From Chloroflexota bacterium (GTDB lineage: Bacteria > Chloroflexota > Anaerolineae > Anaerolineales > Villigracilaceae): a stretch of 8,830 bases of DNA. The position numbers and the translations under genes were made by a program. Shown here piece by piece: positions 1 through 6,588 of the stretch (position 1 is its first letter; each line of letters starts with the position of its first letter). The notes below the pieces were generated by a model. That model did no database searches. It had not been told where the DNA came from and was given only the letters and a program-made list of their open reading frames with translations. The DNA lies in the NCBI GenBank assembly GCA_016191985.1, contig JACPVB010000061.1:1-8830 (forward strand), given 5' to 3'.

Positions 1-1301
1 GAACCTGTTCCAACGGAGCCGGGTGTATAACTCACGGAACAGGTAGCAGTTCCAGCCGCCCCGGATAGTGTACACGGACTGGTTGCGAAACTGCCATTGC
101 TGTTTGTATTCCAGCTAACAGAACCAGCAGGTGTGTTTGAGCCAGCATTACGCGTTACGGTTGCCACACAGGTGATGCTGGCTTCATAGTCCACTATGGG
201 AACACCGCTTCCACAGTCCACCGTTGTTGTTGTACTGGGAAGTTGGTAGGTAACAGTGATTTGCATGTAATCAACATGCGCCTCCCTGGCGCCGGTGGAA
301 CTGCTAACGGCTAGTGCCAACCCAAAGTTGGAACTATTAATATCTTCAGTCGTCCAGGTTGTCTCCCATAGGTCGGTTATGCCTCCGTATGTAGCCACTG
401 CTTCAGTGCTCGGCCAATCTTGCAGAACCACAGCCTTATTTTCGCCGGTAACAACTCCGCCCTTGATCAAGCTGACTACATTGTCTCGTACATCAGACCC
501 CGAAGAATCTTCCCCAAGACGCCCAATCTTGGCTTCTATTCCGGATATGGTCGCGCCAGATGGAATATTAAAGCCATAATTTGTAGCCTGGAGATAGTGG
601 GAGGTTGTGCCAGCAGTAAGATCTGCCATTGCATACAGATTGTTGTTGGAAATGATGTTTCCGGGGTTTGTCCATGCGATTGTGCCGATGCTGGCATCGT
701 CACTGCCCGCTCCGCTATTTCTAGGGCCACTGACTGAAATCGTATAGTTGATAACTGCGGACAGTGTACCAATACGAACCCCATTATTTGTGATACCACC
801 ACTGTTTATCTTCACTACGCCGATTTCAAGCGTAGTGCTTCCATTTTTGGCAGTGTCTGTGACATCGAAGATATCGGTGCGTGATCCTGTGCAATCAGCT
901 TCTGCGAATGTAGTTGTATGAGTTTCCGAATCCGCACTGTCTGTTCCATTAAAGCGTACAAACGTAGCATAGGTCCCACCGTCTTCAGAATTGCTTCTGT
1001 CCTTTGCAATGACGTCAATGCTGGTGATGGTGGCCCCATCCGGAACAGTGGCTAAGGGGATTACAACAGATTCACGCGAAGTGCCTGTGGAAGTATATAC
1101 ATAATCTCCGTTATGGCAAATCGCGGCTCCTGTACCTTCGTCAATTGTTGTGTAATCATTTAACCATCCGGTATAGGTCCCATTCCCGGTTGGGACGATC
1201 TCGGCTGTTGTTGCGGCTGCGACGGGCGTGAGCGGCATCGCTGCCAGGATCATAGCCAGAACCAGGGCCAATGAACGATTTATCAAAGTTTTTATATTCA
1301 T
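1..1301 (-). CDS. Secreted multi-domain beta-sandwich / Ig-like protein, C-terminus beyond window
   Basis: Open frame of 433 codons from an ATG preceded by AGGAG four bases upstream; it has no stop before the window edge, so the C-terminus is missing. Residues 1-30 are a Sec signal peptide: NIKTLINRS, a hydrophobic core LALVLAMILAAM, then PVAAA, with cleavage likely near residue 29-30. Two modules follow that seem related to each other. Module A (about 75-188) contains VPDGATITSIDVIAK and ends in an INYTI strand. Module B (about 200-352) contains IPSGATISGIEAKIG and ends in AHVDYMQITVTY. From about residue 357 a bacterial Ig-like domain begins (TTTTVDCGSG, then PAGSVSWNTN, then CSVSYTPGSVGTG), with paired cysteines at 363, 378, 410 and 421. 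There is no catalytic motif. The role is probably extracellular adhesion or structure, which is inference. It lies 536 bp downstream of the beta-helix genes on the same strand and appears to have its own promoter. Confidence 0.85.
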   Translation of the reverse strand, partial: MNIKTLINRSLALVLAMILAAMPLTPVAAATTAEIVPTGNGTYTGWLNDYTTIDEGTGAAICHNGDYVYTSTGTSRESVVIPLATVPDGATITSIDVIAKDRSNSEDGGTYATFVRFNGTDSADSETHTTTFAEADCTGSRTDIFDVTDTAKNGSTTLEIGVVKINSGGITNNGVRIGTLSAVINYTISVSGPRNSGAGSDDASIGTIAWTNPGNIISNNNLYAMADLTAGTTSHYLQATNYGFNIPSGATISGIEAKIGRLGEDSSGSDVRDNVVSLIKGGVVTGENKAVVLQDWPSTEAVATYGGITDLWETTWTTEDINSSNFGLALAVSSSTGAREAHVDYMQITVTYQLPSTTTTVDCGSGVPIVDYEASITCVATVTRNAGSNTPAGSVSWNTNSNGSFATSPCTLSGAAGTATCSVSYTPGSVGTG

Positions 1302-1337
1302 TTTTCTCCTAATTATTTGAAACGGATGAAGAAATAG

Positions 1338-1353
1338 TTTCACTATTGTGAAA
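1338..1353. repeat. 6-bp hairpin upstream of gene 1
   Basis: TTTCAC (1338-1343) and GTGAAA (1348-1353) form an inverted repeat with a four-base loop, 37 bp upstream of the gene 1 start codon. No T-tract follows on either strand, so it is not a terminator. It could be a small operator or an mRNA stem in the leader; neither is shown. Confidence 0.3.
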
Positions 1354-1387
1354 GAGAGACCGGTGGTGTTTGTGATTATTTACCTGT

Positions 1388-1504
1388 TTATCCTCCTTGG
1401 TTATATGGGATGCAATCGGAGACGAATTCAACTTTAAATATTAGTATGAATCTTTTATTGCTTCCTATCCCTGAAGGCCAGCCTTGTTTTATGCTAGTGA
1501 TCAT
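1388..1504 (-). CDS. Possible 38-aa leader small ORF
   Basis: This minus-strand ATG-to-TAA frame encodes 38 residues beginning MITSIKQGWPSG and ending IPYNQGG. GGGAG lies six bases upstream of the ATG (1511-1515), which is good spacing. The ORF sits inside the presumed long leader of the gene 1 transcript, and its last codons contain a second Shine-Dalgarno-like AAGGAGG that is followed by the stop but by no start codon. The peptide has a short hydrophobic run (FILIF) but no clear signal peptide and no family I recognise. It could be a regulatory leader peptide, a real microprotein, or chance: a 38-codon frame in AT-rich DNA is weak evidence and the ribosome site is the only extra support. 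Confidence 0.25.
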   Translation of the reverse strand: MITSIKQGWPSGIGSNKRFILIFKVEFVSDCIPYNQGG

Positions 1505-1582
1505 GGCTCACTCCCATTGAAGAAAATATATGAGAAAAATTGCATGACACGCCGATTGTTATTCCTGTTATTAAGTTTGTTT

Positions 1583-1613
1583 AAAAAACTAAATTAAAAT
1601 CAATTTAGATTTT
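1583..1613 (-). terminator. AT-rich hairpin plus T6, attenuator- or terminator-like
   Basis: Read on the minus strand, CTAAATT, a six-base loop (GATTTT) and AATTTAG form a 7-bp stem, followed immediately by TTTTTT. The stem can extend by four more A-T pairs past one T-T mismatch, which would consume part of the T-run. It has only one G-C pair, so it is thermodynamically weak. It lies about 45 bases downstream of the inferred gene 1 transcription start, where it would act as an attenuator rather than an end-of-operon terminator. It may simply be a by-product of AT-rich sequence. Confidence 0.2.
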
Positions 1614-1664
1614 GACCCAAAAAAATAATGCGTTAAAAACTTTCAAATCTGTTAGGCTGTTCTT

Positions 1665-1691
1665 ATTTTAGCACAATTTTCCCGCTGTCAA
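1665..1691 (-). promoter_or_regulatory. Sigma70-like promoter for gene 1
   Basis: On the minus strand a perfect TTGACA -35 (1686-1691) is followed by TAAAAT (1665-1670), a five-of-six match to the -10 consensus at a short 15-bp spacing. The overlapping AAATAA (1663-1668) gives the ideal 17-bp spacing but a poorer match. Transcription would begin near 1657 and produce a leader of about 355 nt before the gene 1 ATG. The -35 box is 23 bp from the edge of the inverted-repeat element at 1715. Confidence 0.45.
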
Positions 1692-1714
1692 GGTCAAAAA
1701 TCGTTGCAAAATCC

Positions 1715-1811
1715 TGATAACTTACCTTTCACAGATGAGGCAGACTGCGAAGCGACCTGATGGGCCCCGAAAGATTGCTTTTTCGGTCTATATGCGGAAG
1801 GTAAGTTATCA
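1715..1811. repeat. 97-bp element bounded by perfect 14-bp inverted repeats
   Basis: TGATAACTTACCTT at 1715-1728 is matched exactly by its reverse complement at 1798-1811. Inside is a second, smaller inverted repeat, CCGAAA (1767-1772) with TTTCGG (1781-1786). The interior is clearly more GC-rich than the AT-rich flanks. Two explanations fit. One is a non-autonomous miniature transposable element: the ends look like terminal inverted repeats, and a TA dinucleotide sits at each outer edge if the repeat is counted from ACTTACC. The other is a structured RNA or double hairpin acting as a processing or transcription-end site in the 3' region of the upstream gene, whose stop is 27 bp away. There is no direct target duplication longer than TA and no T-tract after the hairpin. 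Confidence 0.6.
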
Positions 1812-1837
1812 ACTTATATGCTTTTTTAGCGTGTAGC

Positions 1838-4318
1838 CTATGGGACGTAATACTCCACAATCAACTGTGGGCGGTTCGCCGCACCTGCATTGCCGCTGTA
1901 GAGCTTGAGAATGTTTGCGACGGCATTGTTGTTATCGTCCAATCTGAAGCGCACGCGGATCTGCGTCAACCCGAAGTTGGTACCTAGTTTATTGACATAA
2001 GCCTTCGCTGGGGTCAGGTTCAAGCTGTACCAGCCCGCAACAAGCGCAGGGGACTGTGGTCCAACGCTCCTGCTGGCAGTGGCATTGAAATCTGCGAGGG
2101 CAAGCGCGGGAATCCCAAAGGCGCCTTTCTTAATATCCACCATCATGCCATTGAAGATGACAAAAGGATTTCCACCGACCAGGCTCAGCTTCTTAAGTTT
2201 AAGCGTGACTTTCGTGATCGTAGCGTTATCCGGCAAGAGGGAGGTGTCGAAGGAAAGAATCATGCGATATTGCTTCATGGCCGCATTGTCGCCGAGGTAG
2301 GCGAAGGCAGCCGCGGAGTTCATGGTTCCACCGACACCGCTGGTTTCGGAAGATTCCAAAATCCAGCCATCTTGTGATCCGTTCGATTTGAACGGCAATG
2401 ATTTGATGACAGTGTATGTCTCGCCTGATGTAAAAGGCAGGTTGTCAAGCGGGTTACCTGACGCGTCTGTGATGACAGCCGTATCCGGAACATCCAGGCG
2501 GATGATGCCGCTGCCGGTACCGGTATTGACTGTCACAGTGTAGGTATTGCCCGAGCCGCTGACCCCGCTCACGGTCGCGCCTGAGACGCCCGACTGGAAG
2601 AGGACATAGTCAGCCGCGTCCACAATGCTCACAGGTTCGGAGAAGATGACGGTGAAGTCCACACTAAGCGAGCTGGTTGGATTCGCATCCGCGCGGGTGA
2701 TGGAGGTCACAGTCGGTGGGGACAAGGACGGGACTTCATAGGAACCGATGTCACAGGTGGCCGTGCCACTGTTGTCGCCGTCCTGCGGACGGGGGACACC
2801 GTTTTGCGAATCGTTATTAATCGGGTAAGCGGCACAGGCGTCGTTGTCGCCTGTGTCAATAGCGGGAGATCCGGCCAATAGGGCGTGCGTCTCAGTGAGG
2901 CCGCCGTTATCCTGGAGCGGACCCAGCATTGGGTCTGAACCGACAATATTATTGTTAATACCATTTGTCGCGCCGCACGCGTTAGCGGCGTCTTCGAAGA
3001 GGCTGTTAAACCGCAGGCTGTCGCTGCCATTCACATTGACGCAATCCCCTCCCACGCTGTTAGCGATGATGATGTTCGTGAAATAGGTGGCGCTGGTCTC
3101 CGTGTTGTAGATTCCGCCGCCGCTCGTCCCGGCGCTGTTATCGCTGAAGGTGGCGTTGGTGAAGGTAGCGTTGCCATAGTACCCATACATTCCGCCGCCA
3201 AGCAGACTGGCGTCGTTGTCGCTCACTGTGATGTTGTAGGCTGTCATGTACGCGAAGTCGGTGCCTGTGTTGCCCAGAAGGTAGATGCCCGCGCCGTAAG
3301 CAGCGCTGTTCTGGGAAATGGTGACATTAGTCAGCCCTGGATGGCTGAGAGTGCTGATGTACAGTCCGCCTCCGATGGCCGCGCTGTTTAAACTCAATGT
3401 GACGTCTGTCAAAGATGGAGTACTGTTGGAAATGACCATCCCACCCCCACCCCCGGTCGCGCTGTTATTTTGGAAAAGAACGTTGCTAAGCGTTGCCATG
3501 CTCGTTGAGACAGCGCTCATTCCGCCGCCGTAATCGGCAGAATTCCCATTGAATGTCACAGCGCTGAGGGTTGGGTTGCTGTCATCCGCATAAATGCCGC
3601 CGCCATTATCGGCATGGTTGGCGGTGAAGAGGACGCTGGTCAGCGAGGGGTTGCTGTTATCGTTGGCGAACATACCGCCGCCATTGGCTAGAGCGCTGTT
3701 GCCGATAATGGTCAGGTTTGCCAGGGTGGGGCTGTTTCCGCTAATCAGACGCACCCCGCCTCCAACCGTGGTATTTTGCAAAGGAGAACCGTCCGCTTTC
3801 CCGGCGGTGATGACGAAACCGTCCAAAACCGCGCTGGTATCCACATTCGGGAAGGTGGCGCTCACCACATTGTAGGCGTTACTGCCCTGAATGTGCGTGA
3901 CATCTTCGGCGATATTATTGCCGTCCGTGTTGGTATCGTCCTGGTCAATGTCGCCGCTCAGGATGGTCACATTCGCCGTTGGGTTGCGCTGGGTGAGGAG
4001 GGTTTCGGTCCCATTGAAGCCGCCATAAATGGCAGCGCCATTGATCAAATCAAATGATTCACCGCGGTTATTGTTGACGGGCGTCGAGCCTTCGTCTGGG
4101 TAGTAGACACCTGCTGCCACCCAGATCTGGTCGCCGAATGTGGCAGCGCCCAGCGCATTCTGTAGTTTTTTATAGGCATTTGCCCAATCGGCTCCAGTAC
4201 CCGCGCCGCTGGCGTCATCATTTACATAGATGATGTTGACCACTGCACGCGCCGGCTGGACGCCCAAGGCGGTAAAAGCCGTCAGGATTGCCAGGACAAG
4301 AGAGAGAATTTTTTTCAT
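1838..4318 (-). CDS. Secreted right-handed beta-helix protein with choice-of-anchor Q region, Ig-like insert and DNRLRE-like C-terminal module
   Basis: 826 aa, ATG start with GGAG seven bases upstream. Residues 1-25 are a Sec signal peptide ending QPARA before VVNIIYV. An N-terminal cap (26-170) includes YVNDDASGAGTGADWANAYK, IWVAAGVYYPDEG and TILSGDID. Eight repeats of about 24-30 residues (about 197-410), typified by LTNVTISQNSAAYGAGIY, form a parallel beta-helix of the pectin-lyase-like fold. Residues 459-530 match the choice-of-anchor Q pattern (DPMLGPLQDNGGLTETHA, SPAIDTGD, CDIGSYEV). Residues 533-638 are a bacterial Ig-like domain (VTSITRADANPTSSLSVDFT, IRLDVPDTAVITDASGNPL) absent from the upstream paralogue. 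Residues 650-826 are a DNRLRE-like beta-sandwich ending EYYVP. The only cysteines are C426, C448, C495 and C522. No catalytic residues, LPXTG motif or C-terminal membrane segment are visible. The fold is shared by adhesins and polysaccharide-binding proteins; the role here is unknown. It is 53 bp downstream of its paralogue, probably in the same operon. Confidence 0.93.
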   Translation of the reverse strand: MKKILSLVLAILTAFTALGVQPARAVVNIIYVNDDASGAGTGADWANAYKKLQNALGAATFGDQIWVAAGVYYPDEGSTPVNNNRGESFDLINGAAIYGGFNGTETLLTQRNPTANVTILSGDIDQDDTNTDGNNIAEDVTHIQGSNAYNVVSATFPNVDTSAVLDGFVITAGKADGSPLQNTTVGGGVRLISGNSPTLANLTIIGNSALANGGGMFANDNSNPSLTSVLFTANHADNGGGIYADDSNPTLSAVTFNGNSADYGGGMSAVSTSMATLSNVLFQNNSATGGGGGMVISNSTPSLTDVTLSLNSAAIGGGLYISTLSHPGLTNVTISQNSAAYGAGIYLLGNTGTDFAYMTAYNITVSDNDASLLGGGMYGYYGNATFTNATFSDNSAGTSGGGIYNTETSATYFTNIIIANSVGGDCVNVNGSDSLRFNSLFEDAANACGATNGINNNIVGSDPMLGPLQDNGGLTETHALLAGSPAIDTGDNDACAAYPINNDSQNGVPRPQDGDNSGTATCDIGSYEVPSLSPPTVTSITRADANPTSSLSVDFTVIFSEPVSIVDAADYVLFQSGVSGATVSGVSGSGNTYTVTVNTGTGSGIIRLDVPDTAVITDASGNPLDNLPFTSGETYTVIKSLPFKSNGSQDGWILESSETSGVGGTMNSAAAFAYLGDNAAMKQYRMILSFDTSLLPDNATITKVTLKLKKLSLVGGNPFVIFNGMMVDIKKGAFGIPALALADFNATASRSVGPQSPALVAGWYSLNLTPAKAYVNKLGTNFGLTQIRVRFRLDDNNNAVANILKLYSGNAGAANRPQLIVEYYVP
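1905..1941 (-). repeat. 37-bp exact repeat shared with 4439-4475
   Basis: Identical 37-bp copies lie near the 3' ends of both beta-helix genes and encode the DDNNNAVANILK strand of the C-terminal module. Direct orientation makes them possible recombination sites. Confidence 0.8.
2405..2722 (-). other. Ig-like domain present in only one of the two paralogues
   Basis: This segment encodes residues 533-638 of the 826-aa protein, from PPTVTSI to GETYTVI. It resembles Ig-like modules common in bacterial surface proteins (SEPVSIVDAADYVLF, SGVSGSGNTYTVTV). In the 736-aa paralogue the same place, between CDIGAVEV and DGWILES, holds only a linker of about a dozen residues (LYVNFVARSISAH). The domain was therefore gained by one copy or lost from the other after duplication. 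Confidence 0.75.
3044..3730 (-). repeat. Beta-helix coding repeats, eight coils plus a terminal half coil
   Basis: Degenerate tandem coding repeats of about 75-90 bp, each encoding a unit of the form L-x-N-V-T-F-x-x-N-S-A-x-x-G-G-G-hydrophobic-Y. The sixth unit is longer (GNTGTDFAYMTAYN inserted) and lacks one glycine (YGAGIY), so a loop probably projects there. The array ends with TNIIIANSVGGDC, a closing unit also found in the paralogue. DNA identity between units is low, so these are old protein repeats rather than recent slippage. Confidence 0.8.
4194..4225 (-). repeat. 32-bp exact repeat shared with 6458-6489
   Basis: Identical 32-bp copies occur at the same place in the N-terminal coding parts of the two paralogues, encoding the VNDDASGAGTG region. 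After one mismatch, a further 20 identical bases follow. Third-position identity here is much higher than in the helix coils, which points to recent duplication or gene conversion. Confidence 0.8.
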
Positions 4319-4371
4319 ACAAAATCTCCAGTATGAGGTATGTGGAATCTTTTCATTTTCATGGAATCAAT

Positions 4372-6582
4372 CTACGGGACATAATACTCAATCACCAACT
4401 GTGGGCGATTGAGTACACCCGCATTGCCGCTGTAGAGTTTGAGAATGTTTGCGACGGCATTGTTGTTATCGTCCAGTTTGAAGCGTACGCGAATTTGCGT
4501 CAGCCCGCCGCCTGTGTTGAGTTTGTTGATGTTGCTGTTCGCAGACGTCAAGTTCAGCCTATACCAGCCGCCGGACAATGCAGGCGATTGCGGACCAACG
4601 GTCATGGTTGCGGCGCTCTTGAAATCCAGAAGCGCGAGTGATACCCCGCCGAATGGTCCCGTTTTGATATCGCTATAGAATCCCTGGAACATGGCAACTG
4701 GATTCCCGCCGCCCACAACGCCTTGCCGCTTGAGTTTGAGCGTAACTTTGGTGATGATCGCGTTGTCGGGCAGGGCGGAGGTGTTGAAAGACAGTATGGA
4801 GCGATATTGCTTCTTCTGGGCGTTGTCGCCGAGATAGAACAGGCCGGCCGCGGAATTCTTGCTTCCACCATTACCGCTGGTTTCAGTGGATTCGAGAATC
4901 CAGCCATCGTGCGCGCTGATGGATCGCGCAACAAAATTGACATATAGAACTTCCACCGCACCGATGTCACAAGTCCCTCCTTGTGGACGAGGTATTCCCC
5001 GCTGATCCGCCGCAGGACAGCCGATATTTGTGCCGGTGTTGAAGGCAGGCGATCCGCCTGTTATGGCGTGTGTTTCGGTCACACCTCCATTGTTTTGGAG
5101 CGGCCCAAGGAGCGGGTCCAAACCGACGATATTGCCGCTCACGCCGTTGGTCAATCCACACGCATTGGATGAGTCCTCGATCAGGTTATTGCTCGAAGTC
5201 GGGTTGATAAAAGCGCCTCCACTGAGAACGCAGTCTCCGCCTGAGACGCTGTTTGCGATGATGGTATTTATGAGCGGAATAGACATGGAATTGTCAAAGT
5301 AGGCTCCACCTCCAAGGCCGGAGGCAGTGTTGCCGCTTAAGGTGACGTTGGTCAACGCAGGGAAACTGTTACCGGAAGTGTATAACCCACCGCCATTTTG
5401 AAAGGCAGTGTTACCGCTTAACGTAACATTGGTCAGGTTTTGGTAACCACTGCCGGAGCCATACAATCCGCCTCCATCTTGGCTGGCCCTGTTGTTACTA
5501 AAAGTAACATAAGTCAGGCGCACTTCATAAGGACCGTTATTGGCAGTGTACAACCCACCCCCGTTGGCGCCAGCAGTGTTACCGTCGAAGGTAACGTTGG
5601 ACAATATCTGGGCATAGCCATTTTGATCGAACATCCCGCCGCCATAGCCGGCGCTGTTATTCAGGAAGTCCACATTTGCGAGCGTGGATTCGCTTCCAGT
5701 GGTATTGTAGTAGCCACCTCCCTGGCTGCCGCCATCGTTTTGACTGAAGGTGACGTTGGTCAAGGTGGCCTGACTGTTGAGTGAATTTTCCATTCCACCG
5801 CCAGCTCCAGCTTCGTTGCCGCTGAACGTGACGTTCGTCAATACGGCATTGCTGTTGTTAATATTCTGCATGCCGCCGCCGGATAATCCAGCGCTGTTGC
5901 CGGTGAATACCACATTCGTAAGCGAAATGGTGTCGCTGTTGTAATTGGATAACCCGCCTCCCTGGCTGGAGGCATAATTTCCGCTGAAGGTCAGGTTTAC
6001 CAGGGTTGGAGTGGAGTAAAAATTATACATTCCGGCTCCCACCATGTCGCCGCCTGCGCCATTTGCCTGCCCGGCGGTAATGATGAATCCATCGAAGGTG
6101 GTGGCAGAGGATGAATTATCACCCAGGACAATGTGATAGGAATTGCTTCCCACAATATCGGCGGTAGTTTCAGCGATGTCGTTCCCATCGGTATTGGTGT
6201 CATTCTTATCAATATCGCCGCTGAGGATGGTGGGATTGGCGGCAATATTTCGCTGGCTCAACTGGGTTTCCGTTCCTGCAAAGCCACCATATAGGTCAAC
6301 GTTATCTTCCAGAATGAATGATTCGGTGCGATCATTATTGGTCTGGAGCGTGCCTTCATCGGGGTAATAAATTCCCGCGGCCACCCAAATCTGGTCGCCC
6401 GCCACTGCGGCATCCAGGGCGTTCTGCAATTTTTTAAAAGCATTGGTCCAATCTGCACCAGTACCCGCGCCGCTGGCGTCATCATTTACGTAGATGATGT
6501 TGACCACTGCGCGCGCAGGTTGAACGCCCAGTGCGGTAAATGCCACCAGGGTTGCCAGAATGAGGGAAAGAAATTTTTTCAT
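4372..6582 (-). CDS. Secreted right-handed beta-helix protein with choice-of-anchor Q region and DNRLRE-like C-terminal module (paralogue)
   Basis: 736 aa. I choose the ATG at 6582 because GGAGG lies six bases upstream and the protein then starts directly with a signal peptide, MKKFLSLILATLVAFTALG to QPARA; an in-frame GTG at 6660 would add 26 residues ahead of it and overlap the upstream gene. Mature domains: cap 26-170 (YVNDDASGAGTGADWTNAFK, TILSGDID); nine beta-helix coils at about 191-433 (for example LTNVTLSGNTAFQNGGGLY); choice-of-anchor Q region 484-546 (DPLLGPLQNNGGVTETHA, CDIGAVEV); and a DNRLRE-like module 559-736 ending IEYYVP. Of the first 77 residues, 67 are identical to the downstream paralogue. 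The four cysteines (451, 475, 522, 538) occupy the same places as in that protein. No enzymatic motif or cell-wall anchor is seen. It is probably exported by Sec and surface-exposed or released; adhesion or glycan binding is possible but unproven. The gap to the upstream small gene is 46 bp. Confidence 0.93.
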   Translation of the reverse strand: MKKFLSLILATLVAFTALGVQPARAVVNIIYVNDDASGAGTGADWTNAFKKLQNALDAAVAGDQIWVAAGIYYPDEGTLQTNNDRTESFILEDNVDLYGGFAGTETQLSQRNIAANPTILSGDIDKNDTNTDGNDIAETTADIVGSNSYHIVLGDNSSSATTFDGFIITAGQANGAGGDMVGAGMYNFYSTPTLVNLTFSGNYASSQGGGLSNYNSDTISLTNVVFTGNSAGLSGGGMQNINNSNAVLTNVTFSGNEAGAGGGMENSLNSQATLTNVTFSQNDGGSQGGGYYNTTGSESTLANVDFLNNSAGYGGGMFDQNGYAQILSNVTFDGNTAGANGGGLYTANNGPYEVRLTYVTFSNNRASQDGGGLYGSGSGYQNLTNVTLSGNTAFQNGGGLYTSGNSFPALTNVTLSGNTASGLGGGAYFDNSMSIPLINTIIANSVSGGDCVLSGGAFINPTSSNNLIEDSSNACGLTNGVSGNIVGLDPLLGPLQNNGGVTETHAITGGSPAFNTGTNIGCPAADQRGIPRPQGGTCDIGAVEVLYVNFVARSISAHDGWILESTETSGNGGSKNSAAGLFYLGDNAQKKQYRSILSFNTSALPDNAIITKVTLKLKRQGVVGGGNPVAMFQGFYSDIKTGPFGGVSLALLDFKSAATMTVGPQSPALSGGWYRLNLTSANSNINKLNTGGGLTQIRVRFKLDDNNNAVANILKLYSGNAGVLNRPQLVIEYYVP
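4439..4475 (-). repeat. 37-bp exact repeat shared with 1905-1941
   Basis: Partner copy in the 3' end of the 736-aa gene. The surrounding C-terminal module (4372-4908) aligns along its length with 1838-2371 with essentially one single-residue indel. Confidence 0.8.
5233..6012 (-). repeat. Beta-helix coding repeats, nine coils plus a terminal half coil
   Basis: Nine units of about 25-29 residues with the core L-T-N-V-T-F-S-G-N-x-A-x-x-x-G-G-G-L-Y, ending with a closing unit INTIIANSVSGGDC. Units 8 and 9 are the most alike (both LTNVTLSGNTA), which suggests a relatively recent unit duplication. The array has one more coil than the downstream paralogue. The periodic GGG turns and the Asn in each SGN are typical of stacked right-handed parallel beta-helix coils. 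Confidence 0.8.
6458..6489 (-). repeat. 32-bp exact repeat shared with 4194-4225
   Basis: Second copy of the identical segment, in the upstream paralogue. The two copies are direct repeats about 2.26 kb apart, so recombination between them could delete or fuse the two genes. Confidence 0.8.
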
Positions 6583-6588
6583 GCGAAA

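Larger units (their letters stand above)
1302..1837. other. AT-rich intergenic region between two minus-strand secreted-protein genes
   Basis: This 536-bp stretch has no long ORF. Read on the minus strand it holds, in order, a 97-bp element with 14-bp inverted ends (1715-1811), a sigma70-like promoter (1665-1691), an AT-rich hairpin followed by six Ts (1583-1613), a 38-codon ORF with a Shine-Dalgarno sequence (1388-1504), a second AAGGAGG at about 1391-1397 with no usable start codon after it, and a 6-bp hairpin TTTCAC/GTGAAA (1338-1353) just before the gene 1 ribosome site. If the promoter is real, the gene 1 transcript carries a leader of roughly 350 nt, which is long enough for leader-based control. 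I recognise no known riboswitch consensus in it. Confidence 0.7.

Noticed and set aside
1302..1504. A cyclic-di-GMP or other known riboswitch in the gene 1 leader
   Set aside because: I could not match the conserved core bases of any riboswitch class I know; only generic stems are present.
1767..1786. CCGAAA/TTTCGG hairpin as a rho-independent terminator
   Set aside because: The stem is six bp with no following T-tract on either strand; it is better treated as part of the 97-bp element.
2079..4412. Several plus-strand frames of 60-117 codons opposite the beta-helix genes
   Set aside because: They are antisense shadows of a Gly/Asn/Thr-rich coding sequence, proline- and serine-rich, with no ribosome sites and no recognisable domain.
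5233..6012. Regular spacing of about 78 bp, considered as a CRISPR-like array
   Set aside because: The units are degenerate, lie in one coding frame and encode beta-helix coils; there are no identical repeats with unique spacers.
1838..6582. Pectate lyase or other polysaccharide-cleaving activity for the beta-helix proteins
   Set aside because: The fold is similar, but I see no conserved catalytic Asp, Arg or Lys cluster; the coils are dominated by Asn, Ser and Gly turns as in non-enzymatic surface proteins.
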